DNA from: Desulfovibrio sp.
GTDB lineage: Bacteria > Desulfobacterota > Desulfovibrionia > Desulfovibrionales > Desulfovibrionaceae
NCBI GenBank assembly: GCA_030145055.1
Contig: JAQYWK010000001.1
Coordinates: forward strand, 868,001 to 932,000
DNA: 64,000 nucleotides
Direction: 5' to 3'
This document shows positions 42,687-52,003 of this stretch, piece by piece. The stretch's first letter is position 1, and each line of letters opens with the position of its first letter. The notes under the pieces are model-generated. The model was not told the DNA's origin and searched no databases. It was given only the letters and a program-made list of their open reading frames with translations. The position numbers and the translations under genes are program-made.

Positions 42687-44690
42687 ATGAACTTTATCAA
42701 AAACTCCCTTGGTAACAAAGTTATGGTCTTGACCTCTTTGTTGACCGCAACTGTTTTCATTTGTCTTTTTGCCGCCAACTCATATTGGCAGAAAAATGCC
42801 ATGCTACACGAGATTGAAACTTCTGCCGTTCGGAACTCTGATTTAATTCAGCTCGCGATTCGTGAGCCGATGGCGAAAGGTAACAATAAAGGAACTACTG
42901 AGAAATTTTCCACGATTTCTAAACATTATGATGATGTAAGTGTTTATCTGACTAACTTTAAAGGTAATATCACTTATTCTACAACAAAAGCAGACTTGCG
43001 CTCTGAATTGTCCACTAAATTTGATAATGCAGATGTGGACAACCTTTTTCAGAGAAGCTTGAAATCTCCGATCAAAGAAGGAATGCTTTCTGAGATTGGT
43101 GGCAAGAATGTATTTGTAGAAGTTGAATCCATTAAAAATGAAAAAAGATGTTACCATTGTCATGGCAGCCGCAGACCAATTCTTGGTTCATTAGTAATGG
43201 TTCAGGATATTTCAAGTCAGTTCGGCGCCCTAGTTGATTCGCAGATTAAAGCCGCTATTCTTTCATTTAGTGGATTCGCTGTTCTGCTTGCCGCGTTACT
43301 TTTCTTTATGCGCAAGTCTGTTGTTAACCGCATTGAAGTCATTGCTGGTGCAACGGAAGAATTTACCAGCGGGAATCTTGATGCTCACTTTGATGTTCCT
43401 GGAAGTGACGAACTTGGGTCTCTCGGTAAAAATCTGGGAGAAATGGCCAGACAAATCAAGGATCAATTGCAGTACAATAAGGGCGTACTTAACGGTATAA
43501 CCGTTCCTCTTATCGTTACTGATGAAAATAACAATATCGGATTTGTTAACGGGCCGATGTTGAAAATACTTAAGAAGTCAGAAGAACACGTCATTGGTTC
43601 CGCTGTCGCAAGTTTCTTTACCAAAGATGGTAAGGCAATCACTGCTGATGCCCTTGAATCCAATGACTGTCCGGAGGGCTTGATTCGCTACATGCGCGAA
43701 GATGGCGTTGAGTTCCCATTACGTTATCAGGCTTGTGCTCTTCTTGATGCTGAAGATGAAATTGTCGGAGCAATTGCTGTGATGGTTGACCTTACTGAAG
43801 AAGAAAACAGTAGACAGCATATTGAGAAGCAGCAGGAAGCTCTTCTTGAGGTTGCCAATGAAGTTACTGAAGTTTCAACAAGACTGCTTTCTTACACAGA
43901 AGAGTTGTCGCAGCAGATGAATGAGCTGACAAGCGGAGTTGATACCACTGCAATGCAGACCGGACAGGTTGCTACTGCGATGGAAGAAATGAACGCAACT
44001 GTCCTGGAAGTAGCACGAAACACCGGCGAAACTGCTGAAGCCTCCGAAAGAGCTAACTCTGTTGCTCGTAATGGTGGTGTGATTGTAAGTGATACTGTAA
44101 AAGAAATACACATGGTTACCAATACAACGGATCGACTTGCGGGACTCCTCGAGGACCTTTCGGTCCGCGCTGTTAATATTGGTGAGGTTATGTCCGTAAT
44201 TAATGATATCGCTGACCAAACCAACTTGCTTGCTCTTAACGCCGCTATTGAAGCAGCTAGAGCTGGAGAAGCTGGGCGAGGGTTCGCCGTTGTTGCTGAT
44301 GAAGTTCGTAAGCTTGCTGAAAAGACAATGTCTGCAACTAATGAGGTTGAGGGCGCAATCGGTCTTATTCAACAGAGCACCACGAAAGTTGTAGAGGAAA
44401 TGAGCGATGCTCGTGAACGCGTAAGTAATACTGTTACTATGGCAGAGAACGCAGGTGGTGTTCTTGACGAGATCGTTAAGGAATCCGATGGTATCGCTGA
44501 CATGGTAAGAGCTATTGCAACTGCCGCAGAGCAACAGTCTGCTACTAGTGATGAAGTCAACAACAGTGTGACCGAGATCAACACCTTATCGCAGACTCTC
44601 TCACAGGGGATTATGAATGCAAACGAGGGAATTCAAGAAGTCTCGGAAATGGCTCAGCACTTAAGTGAGCTTGTATCCCGCTTCAAGTAA
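42687..44690 (+). CDS. Methyl-accepting chemotaxis protein with periplasmic c-haem motif
   Basis: A 667-residue protein. Layout: N-terminal transmembrane helix (~12-30); periplasmic domain to ~185 with CYHCH (haem c binding) at residues 155-159; second helix (~188-208); HAMP (~209-260); PAS (~265-375); methyl-accepting signalling domain with [20 protein letters not shown] at its tip. This matches the DcrA idea of a haem-c chemoreceptor that senses oxygen or redox state in Desulfovibrio. A GGAGGG ribosome site precedes the ATG. The co-transcribed tetrahaem cytochrome is an obvious candidate partner. Confidence 0.9.
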   Translation: MNFIKNSLGNKVMVLTSLLTATVFICLFAANSYWQKNAMLHEIETSAVRNSDLIQLAIREPMAKGNNKGTTEKFSTISKHYDDVSVYLTNFKGNITYSTTKADLRSELSTKFDNADVDNLFQRSLKSPIKEGMLSEIGGKNVFVEVESIKNEKRCYHCHGSRRPILGSLVMVQDISSQFGALVDSQIKAAILSFSGFAVLLAALLFFMRKSVVNRIEVIAGATEEFTSGNLDAHFDVPGSDELGSLGKNLGEMARQIKDQLQYNKGVLNGITVPLIVTDENNNIGFVNGPMLKILKKSEEHVIGSAVASFFTKDGKAITADALESNDCPEGLIRYMREDGVEFPLRYQACALLDAEDEIVGAIAVMVDLTEEENSRQHIEKQQEALLEVANEVTEVSTRLLSYTEELSQQMNELTSGVDTTAMQTGQVATAMEEMNATVLEVARNTGETAEASERANSVARNGGVIVSDTVKEIHMVTNTTDRLAGLLEDLSVRAVNIGEVMSVINDIADQTNLLALNAAIEAARAGEAGRGFAVVADEVRKLAEKTMSATNEVEGAIGLIQQSTTKVVEEMSDARERVSNTVTMAENAGGVLDEIVKESDGIADMVRAIATAAEQQSATSDEVNNSVTEINTLSQTLSQGIMNANEGIQEVSEMAQHLSELVSRFK

Positions 44691-44723
44691 CAGACCGTTT
44701 ACATTCTGATTAGATTCAATAAG

Positions 44724-44766
44724 AAACGCCCCGGTTGAACTTTGGTTCAGCGGGGCGTTTTATTTT
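44724..44766 (+). terminator. Intrinsic terminator of the cytochrome-chemoreceptor operon
   Basis: AAACGCCCCG.TTGAAC with GGTTCA.CGGGGCGTTT, a long GC-rich stem followed by TTTTATTTTA. Confidence 0.9.
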
Positions 44767-44800
44767 ATTCGGTTAAATGTGATGCAGGATCTTGTAGCTC

Positions 44801-45220
44801 TTAGCGCCAGCCTTTACCTGAATTACTGAATATCTCGGTAATGCGGGTGCGCTTAACCGCTTTGAAGTTGCTCTGGCGAGCCGTTGCCGGACTGGAACCG
44901 ATGCTTTCGTAGACAGTCTCAATATATTTTAGAAGACCGACGAGCCCTTTGCGTTTGGAGCTTGTTTTTTTTACAATGCACGTAACGCTGGCGGGATCAA
45001 TGGCGTGGTATCTGGCGAGGTATGAACCGTCCTCGTTTGGCCTGATTTCCATATGCTGTATGCCTTTGATGTGACTTCTATTGAGTTTGGTTACCCATCC
45101 CTTGGCGAATATTTGAAAGCGATTGAGGTCTGTTTGGGCTGTCGCATCATTCGCAAAGGCTCCAGAAGATAAAACAAGGCATAAAAATATTGCTGTCAGT
45201 ACTATTTTGATTCTTTTCAT
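44801..45220 (-). CDS. Hypothetical secreted protein
   Basis: A 139-residue protein with a Sec signal peptide (MKRIKIVLTAIFLCLVLSSGAFA, probable cleavage after AFA). The mature part is basic and carries FAKGWVTKLNRSHIKGIQHMEIRPNEDGSYLARY, which I do not recognise. GGAG lies upstream of the ATG. The RNA hairpin at 45236-45271 is only 16 bases upstream of the start, so the gene has no room for its own promoter downstream of the hairpin; it may be read through from the VWA-OmpA gene. Confidence 0.7.
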   Translation of the reverse strand: MKRIKIVLTAIFLCLVLSSGAFANDATAQTDLNRFQIFAKGWVTKLNRSHIKGIQHMEIRPNEDGSYLARYHAIDPASVTCIVKKTSSKRKGLVGLLKYIETVYESIGSSPATARQSNFKAVKRTRITEIFSNSGKGWR

Positions 45221-45235
45221 TAAAGATCTCCGGCT

Positions 45236-45271
45236 AAAAAAAGGGTGGAAAGGACAACGCCCCTTCCACCC
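45236..45271 (-). terminator. Terminator or attenuator between VWA-OmpA and the 139-residue gene
   Basis: On the minus strand GGGTGGAAGGGG...CCTTTCCACCC is followed by seven T residues, a canonical intrinsic terminator. It comes just before the next gene's ribosome site, so it probably makes partial termination. Confidence 0.82.
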
Positions 45272-45335
45272 TATTGTTACCCCTTATTAGTCTTGAAAAC
45301 AAGAACCTATCAGGTGGCTATAATCTTTAGATTTT

Positions 45336-46400
45336 TTATTCTTCTACATCAATTTCAACACGACGGTTAAGCTTGCGGCCTTCCTTAGTCTTGTTGTCGT
45401 ACTTTGGATTCATTTCGCCGTAGCCCTGAATCATGATGCGCTCAGCAGGAACACCGTTTGCAGCCATCCAATCCGCTACAGACTTAGCTCTGCGTTCGGA
45501 TAGACCTAGGTTGTATGCTTCTGCACCAGTGCTGTCAGTATGTCCGCCAACCTGAACTTTAAGGTTCGGGAAAGACTCAAGCATTGCGGCAGCCTCTACA
45601 AGAGATGGTTCCATTTCTTCAGTGATCTGGAATTTGTCGAAGCCGAAGTTCAGATTACGGAAAACGATTTTTTCCTGAACTGGAGGAACTACAACAACAG
45701 GAATGATTTCAACAATAAGTTCCTCTTCCTGTGTGTAGAATACGTCCTGAGCGAATTTGTCTAGAACTGCCTTGTTTGAAAGGTCAGATGCTTCTACGAA
45801 AACTCCGCAAGGTGTAAGGGAAGCAAGACGTTTCATAACAGCGAGGCCTGCTGGTGTGTCTGCAACACTAACTGTGTGAAGGCAGAAACGATCTCCGTAT
45901 TTTTTGGACATGTTGCTGATAATTGCAGCAGGGTTTCTACCTGCGTTTGAAAGACCATCAGAAACAAAGATAACTGCAAGTTTGCCTTTCCATGTGGAAA
46001 GAGTTTTGTCTAGGTCAGAAAATCCAGTTCCCATTGGGGTCGACTGGAAGAAAGGAAGGTCAGTGGGTGTAGTATTCAGGCCTCGGGCAATAGCACCTTT
46101 ATTATAAGTTGCTTTCGGAGCGTATGTTGCGAAGTCAGGCATTGCGTAAATAGCTGACTGGTAACCCAGGTTAGGAATGACGTTATTCAATTTCTTGAGA
46201 GCGTTCAGTCCTTCAACAATTTTAGAATTACCTGTAGCTTTGTATGCTTCGTCCATAGAAGGGGAAGTATCTACAAATAATGCAAACGCATCCACTTTAG
46301 GTTTGAGAACTATTTTAGACTCGGCGGAAGCCATTGAACCCATGGCCATAAAAGCAATCAAAGTTAAGGTCAGAAGCGAAATTAGTTTTTTATTTTTCAT
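45336..46400 (-). CDS. VWA domain fused to OmpA-like peptidoglycan-binding domain
   Basis: A 354-residue exported protein (signal peptide to about residue 25, KLISLLTLTLIAFMAMGSMASA). Residues 30-210 form a von Willebrand A domain with the metal-binding FALFVDTSPSMDEAYK (D-x-S-x-S-like with Thr-Ser-Pro-Ser) and VIFVSDGLSNAG. Residues about 245-354 are OmpA C-terminal: QVGGHTDSTGAEAYNLGLSERRAKSVADW, with the peptidoglycan-contacting Asp and Arg. It is a cell-envelope protein, probably periplasmic, tethered to peptidoglycan; the VWA partner is unknown. Confidence 0.88.
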   Translation of the reverse strand: MKNKKLISLLTLTLIAFMAMGSMASAESKIVLKPKVDAFALFVDTSPSMDEAYKATGNSKIVEGLNALKKLNNVIPNLGYQSAIYAMPDFATYAPKATYNKGAIARGLNTTPTDLPFFQSTPMGTGFSDLDKTLSTWKGKLAVIFVSDGLSNAGRNPAAIISNMSKKYGDRFCLHTVSVADTPAGLAVMKRLASLTPCGVFVEASDLSNKAVLDKFAQDVFYTQEEELIVEIIPVVVVPPVQEKIVFRNLNFGFDKFQITEEMEPSLVEAAAMLESFPNLKVQVGGHTDSTGAEAYNLGLSERRAKSVADWMAANGVPAERIMIQGYGEMNPKYDNKTKEGRKLNRRVEIDVEE

Positions 46401-46514
46401 TATAAAATTCCTCCAAACAAATGGTTAATAGGTTTAATAAGATATACTTATACCTTAATTATTAAGGTATTATTTTTTCTTAAGCAATGCTTTTGTGTTA
46501 TTTTTATACAACTC

Positions 46515-47834
46515 TTAACTTACTGCAGAAGCAAAATGTTTCTCGAGCATGATTTTGAGGATTGTTCTATCAGTATCTATCATTCCCTGTGTGCTCAGTG
46601 TTCCAATGTTTTGCATGGTCTGTTCTGGTGATGTTCCGATAATACCATCTGTTGAATGAACATTCACACCATGAATTGCGAACAGTGCCGCTTGAACAGC
46701 CGTACCGGCTGCCGTTGCGAGCTTTAGAGCACAACCTGACTTAGCTCCGTCACAAATAATTCCGGCAAGATCCTCCGTTATATTAGTAATTGCTCCCGCC
46801 ATCTGAGATGATGTTCCACCCATTAAGTAAGTGGTGCCTGCTGTCGCGCCTGCACCTGCTGCTACTGAACATCCGCATACCGCAGATAATCTGCCAGTTT
46901 GAGCTTTAACATAAGCCGTGACAAGGTGACTAAGCGCGATGGCTTCAAGCAGAGTCTTTTCATCACAATCAATAAACTTGCTAACTGCATAGATTGGTAG
47001 AATTGCTGTAAGTCCGTGGTTGCCGGAGCCTCCTGAGCTCATAGCGGGAAGTTTAATTCCGCCCATTCTGGCATCAGAAGCCGCAGATGTGATAATCCTC
47101 GCAGATAGTATCATATCGCGGGTAAGAATTTTCAGTCTGGCGAGTCTTTCGAGTGTCAGCCCCACTCCGAGGCCTGAGCCATGCTTAAGTCCGTAGTCTG
47201 CAAGGCGCATATTATAGGTGATTCCTTCCTTCAGAAATACGAAATCATCATCATCAAGATCGCTAATCATATCTATAAGGTCATCAAGAGTAAGCTTTTT
47301 GATAAAGTCTTCAAGTTTGAAAACATCAGCTTTTTGGGCTTGTTTAGCTTTTACCAGTGGGGAGCTTGTAACAGGCGCTCCGTCCATGGTGATGGAAGTG
47401 ATGTTATCATGCACCCCTTTAATAATAGCCTCAACTTTATGCTCTTTGAAAGTTAGTAAAGCTTTAACGTAAATCCCTTTTTGATCAGCAAGGAGGTTTA
47501 CGGTGACTCTAGATTCCTGTTTGTATTTGCAGGCCAGCTCAACGCCATCTTCGGTGATAGGTTCTAAGACTTCTAGTCCAAGAGACGCATCGCCGCATAC
47601 CGCTCCGAGTGCAGCCGCCGTATCTAGTCCGTTCAAACCTCCGGTTCCAGGAATAATTACTGCGAGTCCATTTTTATAAATATTGGGATCAACCCATATT
47701 TCAATGTGATCTGGTCTTTCATCTTTTAGTACAGAAGCCGCTGCAGCTGTGGCGAGGGCTATGGCAACTGGTTCCGTACACCCAAGTGCAGGAGCGACTT
47801 CAAGATGGAGAATTTCTTTTACGGTATAGGCCAT
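46515..47834 (-). CDS. L-cysteine desulfidase/serine dehydratase alpha-like protein (UPF0597/YhaM family)
   Basis: A 439-residue protein with the family start EVAPALGCTEPVAIALATAAAA and the conserved LAGIICDGAKSGCALKLATAAG and AVCGCSVAAGAGATAGTTYLMGG, whose cysteines bind a 4Fe-4S cluster. CdsB-type members convert L-cysteine to pyruvate, ammonia and sulfide. The start at 47834 has AGAGGA 11 bases upstream; the longer frame from 47933 adds 33 atypical residues. It is a single gene with an AT-rich upstream region. Confidence 0.83.
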   Translation of the reverse strand: MAYTVKEILHLEVAPALGCTEPVAIALATAAAASVLKDERPDHIEIWVDPNIYKNGLAVIIPGTGGLNGLDTAAALGAVCGDASLGLEVLEPITEDGVELACKYKQESRVTVNLLADQKGIYVKALLTFKEHKVEAIIKGVHDNITSITMDGAPVTSSPLVKAKQAQKADVFKLEDFIKKLTLDDLIDMISDLDDDDFVFLKEGITYNMRLADYGLKHGSGLGVGLTLERLARLKILTRDMILSARIITSAASDARMGGIKLPAMSSGGSGNHGLTAILPIYAVSKFIDCDEKTLLEAIALSHLVTAYVKAQTGRLSAVCGCSVAAGAGATAGTTYLMGGTSSQMAGAITNITEDLAGIICDGAKSGCALKLATAAGTAVQAALFAIHGVNVHSTDGIIGTSPEQTMQNIGTLSTQGMIDTDRTILKIMLEKHFASAVS

Positions 47835-48464
47835 GTTCTGATTAATCCTCTTGTTGAGTGTGTTTAATTGTCCGAGGTTACTGACTAGAAAATATATATA
47901 ACGCAGTTGTTTAAAAAGTCTAGAGAAAATCATGATAAATGCAAACGTTTATACAAGTATAACATGAAATAAAATGCAGGCAAGCGCAAAGATGATGTAT
48001 CACAAATAATAATTATGATGGGCCGTGTTGTTTATGTTGTTTAAAGCAACTTTAATGCTATAAATACATCTATCTATCTGTTCAGACGTAGTTGTGTAAC
48101 ATAAACGAAGATTAGTACTGCGACATTTAATGCATTTTTTGTGATTTGTGCAGTTGTCAAATGTATTTATAGTTAATATGAAAAGGTTTTAATTAAAAAA
48201 GAATGATTACGTAGAACTAATAACTGATGCTTTGAAAATAAATTAAATAAATATTTTAGATGATTACGGTGCTTAATGTTAGTTTTATGTTTTAATTATG
48301 TACATGTAATTCGTTCGTTTTATTGATGAACATCAGTCAAATGTGATGTATAGAGCGAAATGTAGTTGAAAATTGTTAGAAAAATAAGTAACATCCGGCA
48401 TCTTGAACTGTGAAATGTTAAGTAGTTTAATCATATCTGCCTAAAAAAGCAGGAGAATTGATAT
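47835..48464. other. Long AT-rich intergenic region
   Basis: 630 bp without a convincing gene, between the desulfidase-like gene (minus) and hldD (plus). It holds the promoters of both. A FNR-like dyad (TTGAT-GAAC-ATCAG) is at 48323-48336. Confidence 0.6.
48323..48336. promoter_or_regulatory. FNR/CRP-family-like dyad
   Basis: TTGATGAACATCAG, matching the FNR half-site arrangement TTGAT-N4-ATCAA at nine of ten positions. Centre is about 135 bp before the hldD ATG. It may also be chance in such AT-rich DNA. Confidence 0.3.
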
Positions 48465-49442
48465 ATGTATATTGTTACCGGCGGTGCTGGTTTCATTGGT
48501 AGTGCCATGGTTTGGAAGCTCAATCAGATGGGGATTGACGATATTTTGATCGTTGATAATCTTGCTAAGAGCGATAAATGGAAAAATTTAGTTAATCTTC
48601 GTTACGAAGATTATGTACATAGAGATCAGTTCTATAGGTTGATTCTTGAAGGGGATGACCCGTTTGAAACTGATGCGATAATTCATATGGGAGCTTGTTC
48701 TTCCACCACAGAACTTGATGCTGATTTTTTGATGGAAAATAATTATCGTTATACGCAGATGCTTTGCCGTTTCTGCCTTAAGCATGACGTCCGCTTTATC
48801 AATGCCTCCAGTGCTGCGACTTATGGGGATGGCAGATTTGGGTTTAATGATAATCATGACGGCATTACTCAGCTACAGCCCATGAATATGTACGGGTACT
48901 CCAAGCAGCTTTTCGATTTGTGGGCGCTTCGCGGAGGAGTGCTGGATAAGTTGGTCAGTCTTAAATTTTTCAATGTTTTCGGGCCTAATGAATACCATAA
49001 AGATGACATGAAGAGTGTTATCTGTAAGGCGTTCCGCCAGATTTCAGATACAGGCGAGATGAAGCTTTTCAAGTCTTATAAAGATGAATACCCCAACGGT
49101 GGGCAGATGCGCGACTTTGTTTATATTAAAGACTGCGTGGATGTCATGTGGTGGTTTTTGCAGAATCCGGATAAGAACGGGATCTTTAATATCGGTACAG
49201 GTCAGGCTCGTCAGTGGAATGAACTGGCAAATTCAGTTTTTGCTGCAATGGGTGTTAAGCCTGACATTAGTTATATTGAAATGCCTGAGTCTATTCGTGA
49301 TAAATATCAATATCTTACTCAGGCAAATATGAGCAAGTTAGTTGAAGCTGGTTATGATAAACCGTTCACTTCACTTGAAGATGCAGCTAAAGATTACGTA
49401 CAGAATTATCTTGCTCAAGAAAATTCGTTTTTAAAAAGCTAA
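48465..49442 (+). CDS. hldD: ADP-L-glycero-D-manno-heptose 6-epimerase
   Basis: A 325-residue extended SDR. MYIVTGGAGFIGSAMVWKLNQMG is the NADP-binding motif, NASSAATYGDG and YGYSKQLFD the catalytic Ser and Y-x3-K, and NVFGPNEYHKDDMKSV is diagnostic for HldD. It makes the heptose for lipopolysaccharide inner core. A GGAG ribosome site precedes the ATG. It is followed 36 bp later by lptD, giving a small LPS synthesis and export unit. Confidence 0.93.
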   Translation: MYIVTGGAGFIGSAMVWKLNQMGIDDILIVDNLAKSDKWKNLVNLRYEDYVHRDQFYRLILEGDDPFETDAIIHMGACSSTTELDADFLMENNYRYTQMLCRFCLKHDVRFINASSAATYGDGRFGFNDNHDGITQLQPMNMYGYSKQLFDLWALRGGVLDKLVSLKFFNVFGPNEYHKDDMKSVICKAFRQISDTGEMKLFKSYKDEYPNGGQMRDFVYIKDCVDVMWWFLQNPDKNGIFNIGTGQARQWNELANSVFAAMGVKPDISYIEMPESIRDKYQYLTQANMSKLVEAGYDKPFTSLEDAAKDYVQNYLAQENSFLKS

Positions 49443-49478
49443 AAGTTTAAAATAGTTGAATATTAGAGGTAGATCGTT

Positions 49479-51791
49479 TTGAAATTAAGGCTAACCATAC
49501 TCATACTTTGCTTGCTAATGTGTTCCTCGGGCTACGCATTCGCGCAAGAGCATCTTGTTATTCCTGCGACTAAAAGTGATGTTGCCGGTAAAGGTGATAA
49601 GGAGTGGACGTTCTCTGCTGATAAAGTTGTCGCTGAGAATGATAGCGAGTATGTGCAGGCTTATGGAAACGTAACTGTTAAGAGTGGTGGAAGCTTCATT
49701 AAAGCTGATTTTGCGCGCTTTTATCAGGCTACCAAATGGATCTACCTTAAAGGTAATGTTCAAGCACAGTGGGAAGGCGATTTCTACGAAGCTGGCGAAG
49801 CTGAATTTGACCTCAATAGTATGGTCGGTTGGCTTAAAAAAGGCCGAGTCTTTGTTGCAAAACCGCATGTTTTTTTTGAAAGTGAATTTATAGAAAAGCA
49901 CAACGGTGCCACATATAGTTTTAAAGATGCAAAAGTGACTGCCTGTGATGGAGAGAACCCTCTTTGGTCCTTTGAGTCTGAAGAAGGGGATATTACTCTT
50001 AATGGAAATGCAAGACTTTGGCATTCTAAGTTTAAAATTAAAGGTGTGCCTGTTGCATACACCCCATATATGAGTCTCCCGCTTGAGTCTAAACGCCAGT
50101 CGGGGTTTTTAACGCCTTCAATTGGATCCTCAGAGAAGATGGGCTTCAAGGCCACTATCCCATATTACTGGGCTATTAATGATGAGACAGATCTGACTGT
50201 ATATGGTGAATATCTCGGAAAACGCGGATATAGACCAGGTGTTGATTTTCGCCATAGTGAAGATGCTAACTCCAAAGGGGAGTGGCGCGCTGATTGGTTG
50301 TACGATGGTAAAACGTACGACAATGCAGCTGACGGATCTAGCGTATTTGAAGATAACGGAATGGTTAGACCAAATCATAATAGATGGTGGGTAAGATCTA
50401 AATATGATGGTTATATAGGGTCGCCAGATTGGCAGACAATGGTTGATTTAGACTTGGTTTCTGATCAGGATTATCTTCGTGAATTCAGAGGTGGCTTGAA
50501 CGGATATGAAGAAACTCGTGAAGGATTCATTGATGAATTTGGTCGTGATATTGCAGCCATGGACGCCAATAATCGAATAAGTACAGCTCTTGTTGCGAAA
50601 AGCTGGGATGATTTTTCTGTTTCCGGCTTGGTTCAATATAATGAAAATTTACTCTATCGTAATGGCAATAACCCGGGGGATCTAAACCCTACGTTGCAGA
50701 AATTACCTGAGATTGATGCCTTTGCTTTCAAACAGCAGATAGGTGACACCCCCCTTGAATGGCAGGGTGATATGCGGACCAACTATTTCTGGCGTGAGTA
50801 TGGAATGTCTGGTGGACGTATTGATCTTCATCCAGAACTCAGCATGCCTGTAACTGCTGCAGGAATTACTTTTATTCCTCACGCAGGGGTTAGAGCTACA
50901 TCATATTTGATGGATTCTTTCCAGAACGCAAACTCAACAATTAAGCAAGATTCTACTCAGACCCGTATTATGGCCGATGCTGGAATCAGCGCATTCACCG
51001 ATGTTTTTAAAGTTTTCGAACTTGGTTCCGGTCCTGTTGTTTCCAAAGAGAATATTGGTCAAAGTAGCTGGACGAAAATGAAACATAATATCGTTCCGCG
51101 CCTCGATTACAACTGGATACAGGATGAATCTAACCAAGAAGAACTTCCTTATTTTGACTCCCGTGACCGCATCACAAAACAAAACGACATTGTTTTCTCG
51201 CTGACAAACGTACTTGACCGAAGTATGTCTACTGTTGTTGCAGGGGATGATGGACAAGCAACTCTTGAGAATGAATATTTAGAATTTTTCAGATTCCGTT
51301 TAGAACAAGGGTATGACATCGACGAGGCAAATCGCTCTTCCGATTTGAGTCAGTATGAGAGTCGCCCGTTCTCTGATGTTATGGGTGAAATTATTTTAAC
51401 TCCTTACGATTACGTAAATCTGACTTCGCGCACTTGGCTGTCTCCATACATGGGAGATATCACTGAACATGAAAATGTTCTCCGAGTTTTTGATGACTCA
51501 ATTGGTGAGGTTCTTTTCGGTTACGATTACCTTAGTAAGGTTGATGAGTATAAACGAAAACAAGCATCTAGTATGCAGGTTGTCCGGTACGGCGCTAAAG
51601 CTTATCTTCCATGGGGTCTTGAAGTCGGTGGTGAGTTTAGAGCAGATCTGAATAACAATCGTGATCTTGAAAAATCACTCTCCGTCGGCTGGAAACAGCA
51701 ATGCTTCTTCGTAGAATTCCTTGCATCCCAAACTACCGTTGACGAAAGTTACAGTGTGAATTTCAACTTAGTTGATTTCGGAGTGTTCTAG
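49479..51791 (+). CDS. lptD: LPS-assembly outer-membrane protein LptD
   Basis: A 770-residue protein with signal peptide (LRLTILILCLLMCSSGYAFA). The N-terminal OstA jellyroll (WTFSADKVVAENDSEYVQAYGNVTVKSGGS) is followed by an LptD barrel: PYMSLPLESKRQSGFLTPSIGSSEKMGF and many aromatic beta strands, closing near the C-terminus with FNLVDFGVF. It inserts LPS into the outer leaflet with LptE. TTG start, with AGAGGT as ribosome site. Terminator at 51818-51850 closes the unit. Confidence 0.88.
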   Translation: MKLRLTILILCLLMCSSGYAFAQEHLVIPATKSDVAGKGDKEWTFSADKVVAENDSEYVQAYGNVTVKSGGSFIKADFARFYQATKWIYLKGNVQAQWEGDFYEAGEAEFDLNSMVGWLKKGRVFVAKPHVFFESEFIEKHNGATYSFKDAKVTACDGENPLWSFESEEGDITLNGNARLWHSKFKIKGVPVAYTPYMSLPLESKRQSGFLTPSIGSSEKMGFKATIPYYWAINDETDLTVYGEYLGKRGYRPGVDFRHSEDANSKGEWRADWLYDGKTYDNAADGSSVFEDNGMVRPNHNRWWVRSKYDGYIGSPDWQTMVDLDLVSDQDYLREFRGGLNGYEETREGFIDEFGRDIAAMDANNRISTALVAKSWDDFSVSGLVQYNENLLYRNGNNPGDLNPTLQKLPEIDAFAFKQQIGDTPLEWQGDMRTNYFWREYGMSGGRIDLHPELSMPVTAAGITFIPHAGVRATSYLMDSFQNANSTIKQDSTQTRIMADAGISAFTDVFKVFELGSGPVVSKENIGQSSWTKMKHNIVPRLDYNWIQDESNQEELPYFDSRDRITKQNDIVFSLTNVLDRSMSTVVAGDDGQATLENEYLEFFRFRLEQGYDIDEANRSSDLSQYESRPFSDVMGEIILTPYDYVNLTSRTWLSPYMGDITEHENVLRVFDDSIGEVLFGYDYLSKVDEYKRKQASSMQVVRYGAKAYLPWGLEVGGEFRADLNNNRDLEKSLSVGWKQQCFFVEFLASQTTVDESYSVNFNLVDFGVF

Positions 51792-51817
51792 ACTTTAACA
51801 ACGAATTTTAGAATTTA

Positions 51818-51850
51818 AAGCCCCCCGTTCATCTGATGGACGGGGGGCTT
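51818..51850 (+). terminator. Terminator after lptD
   Basis: AAGCCCCCCGTTCATC with GATGGACGGGGGGCTT, a very strong stem with a tiny loop; the T run is poor. It lies 26 bp after the lptD stop. Confidence 0.75.
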
Positions 51851-52003
51851 GCCTTATTGTAAGTTGTTTTCACTAAAACACACATAATCTCTTGATTATC
51901 AGTAGATGAGACTTACTTGTATTGATCACCAATTGATTGGATACTTGAGGGGAAACTTTTGTTTGTTAATGCACCCAAGTGAATAAGGATACGTTAGCTT
52001 GCT

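Noticed and set aside
43875-44534. 219-codon minus-strand open frame opposite the chemoreceptor
   Set aside because: It is an antisense frame of the conserved methyl-accepting domain, whose repeating composition leaves the opposite strand open; no ribosome site or family similarity.
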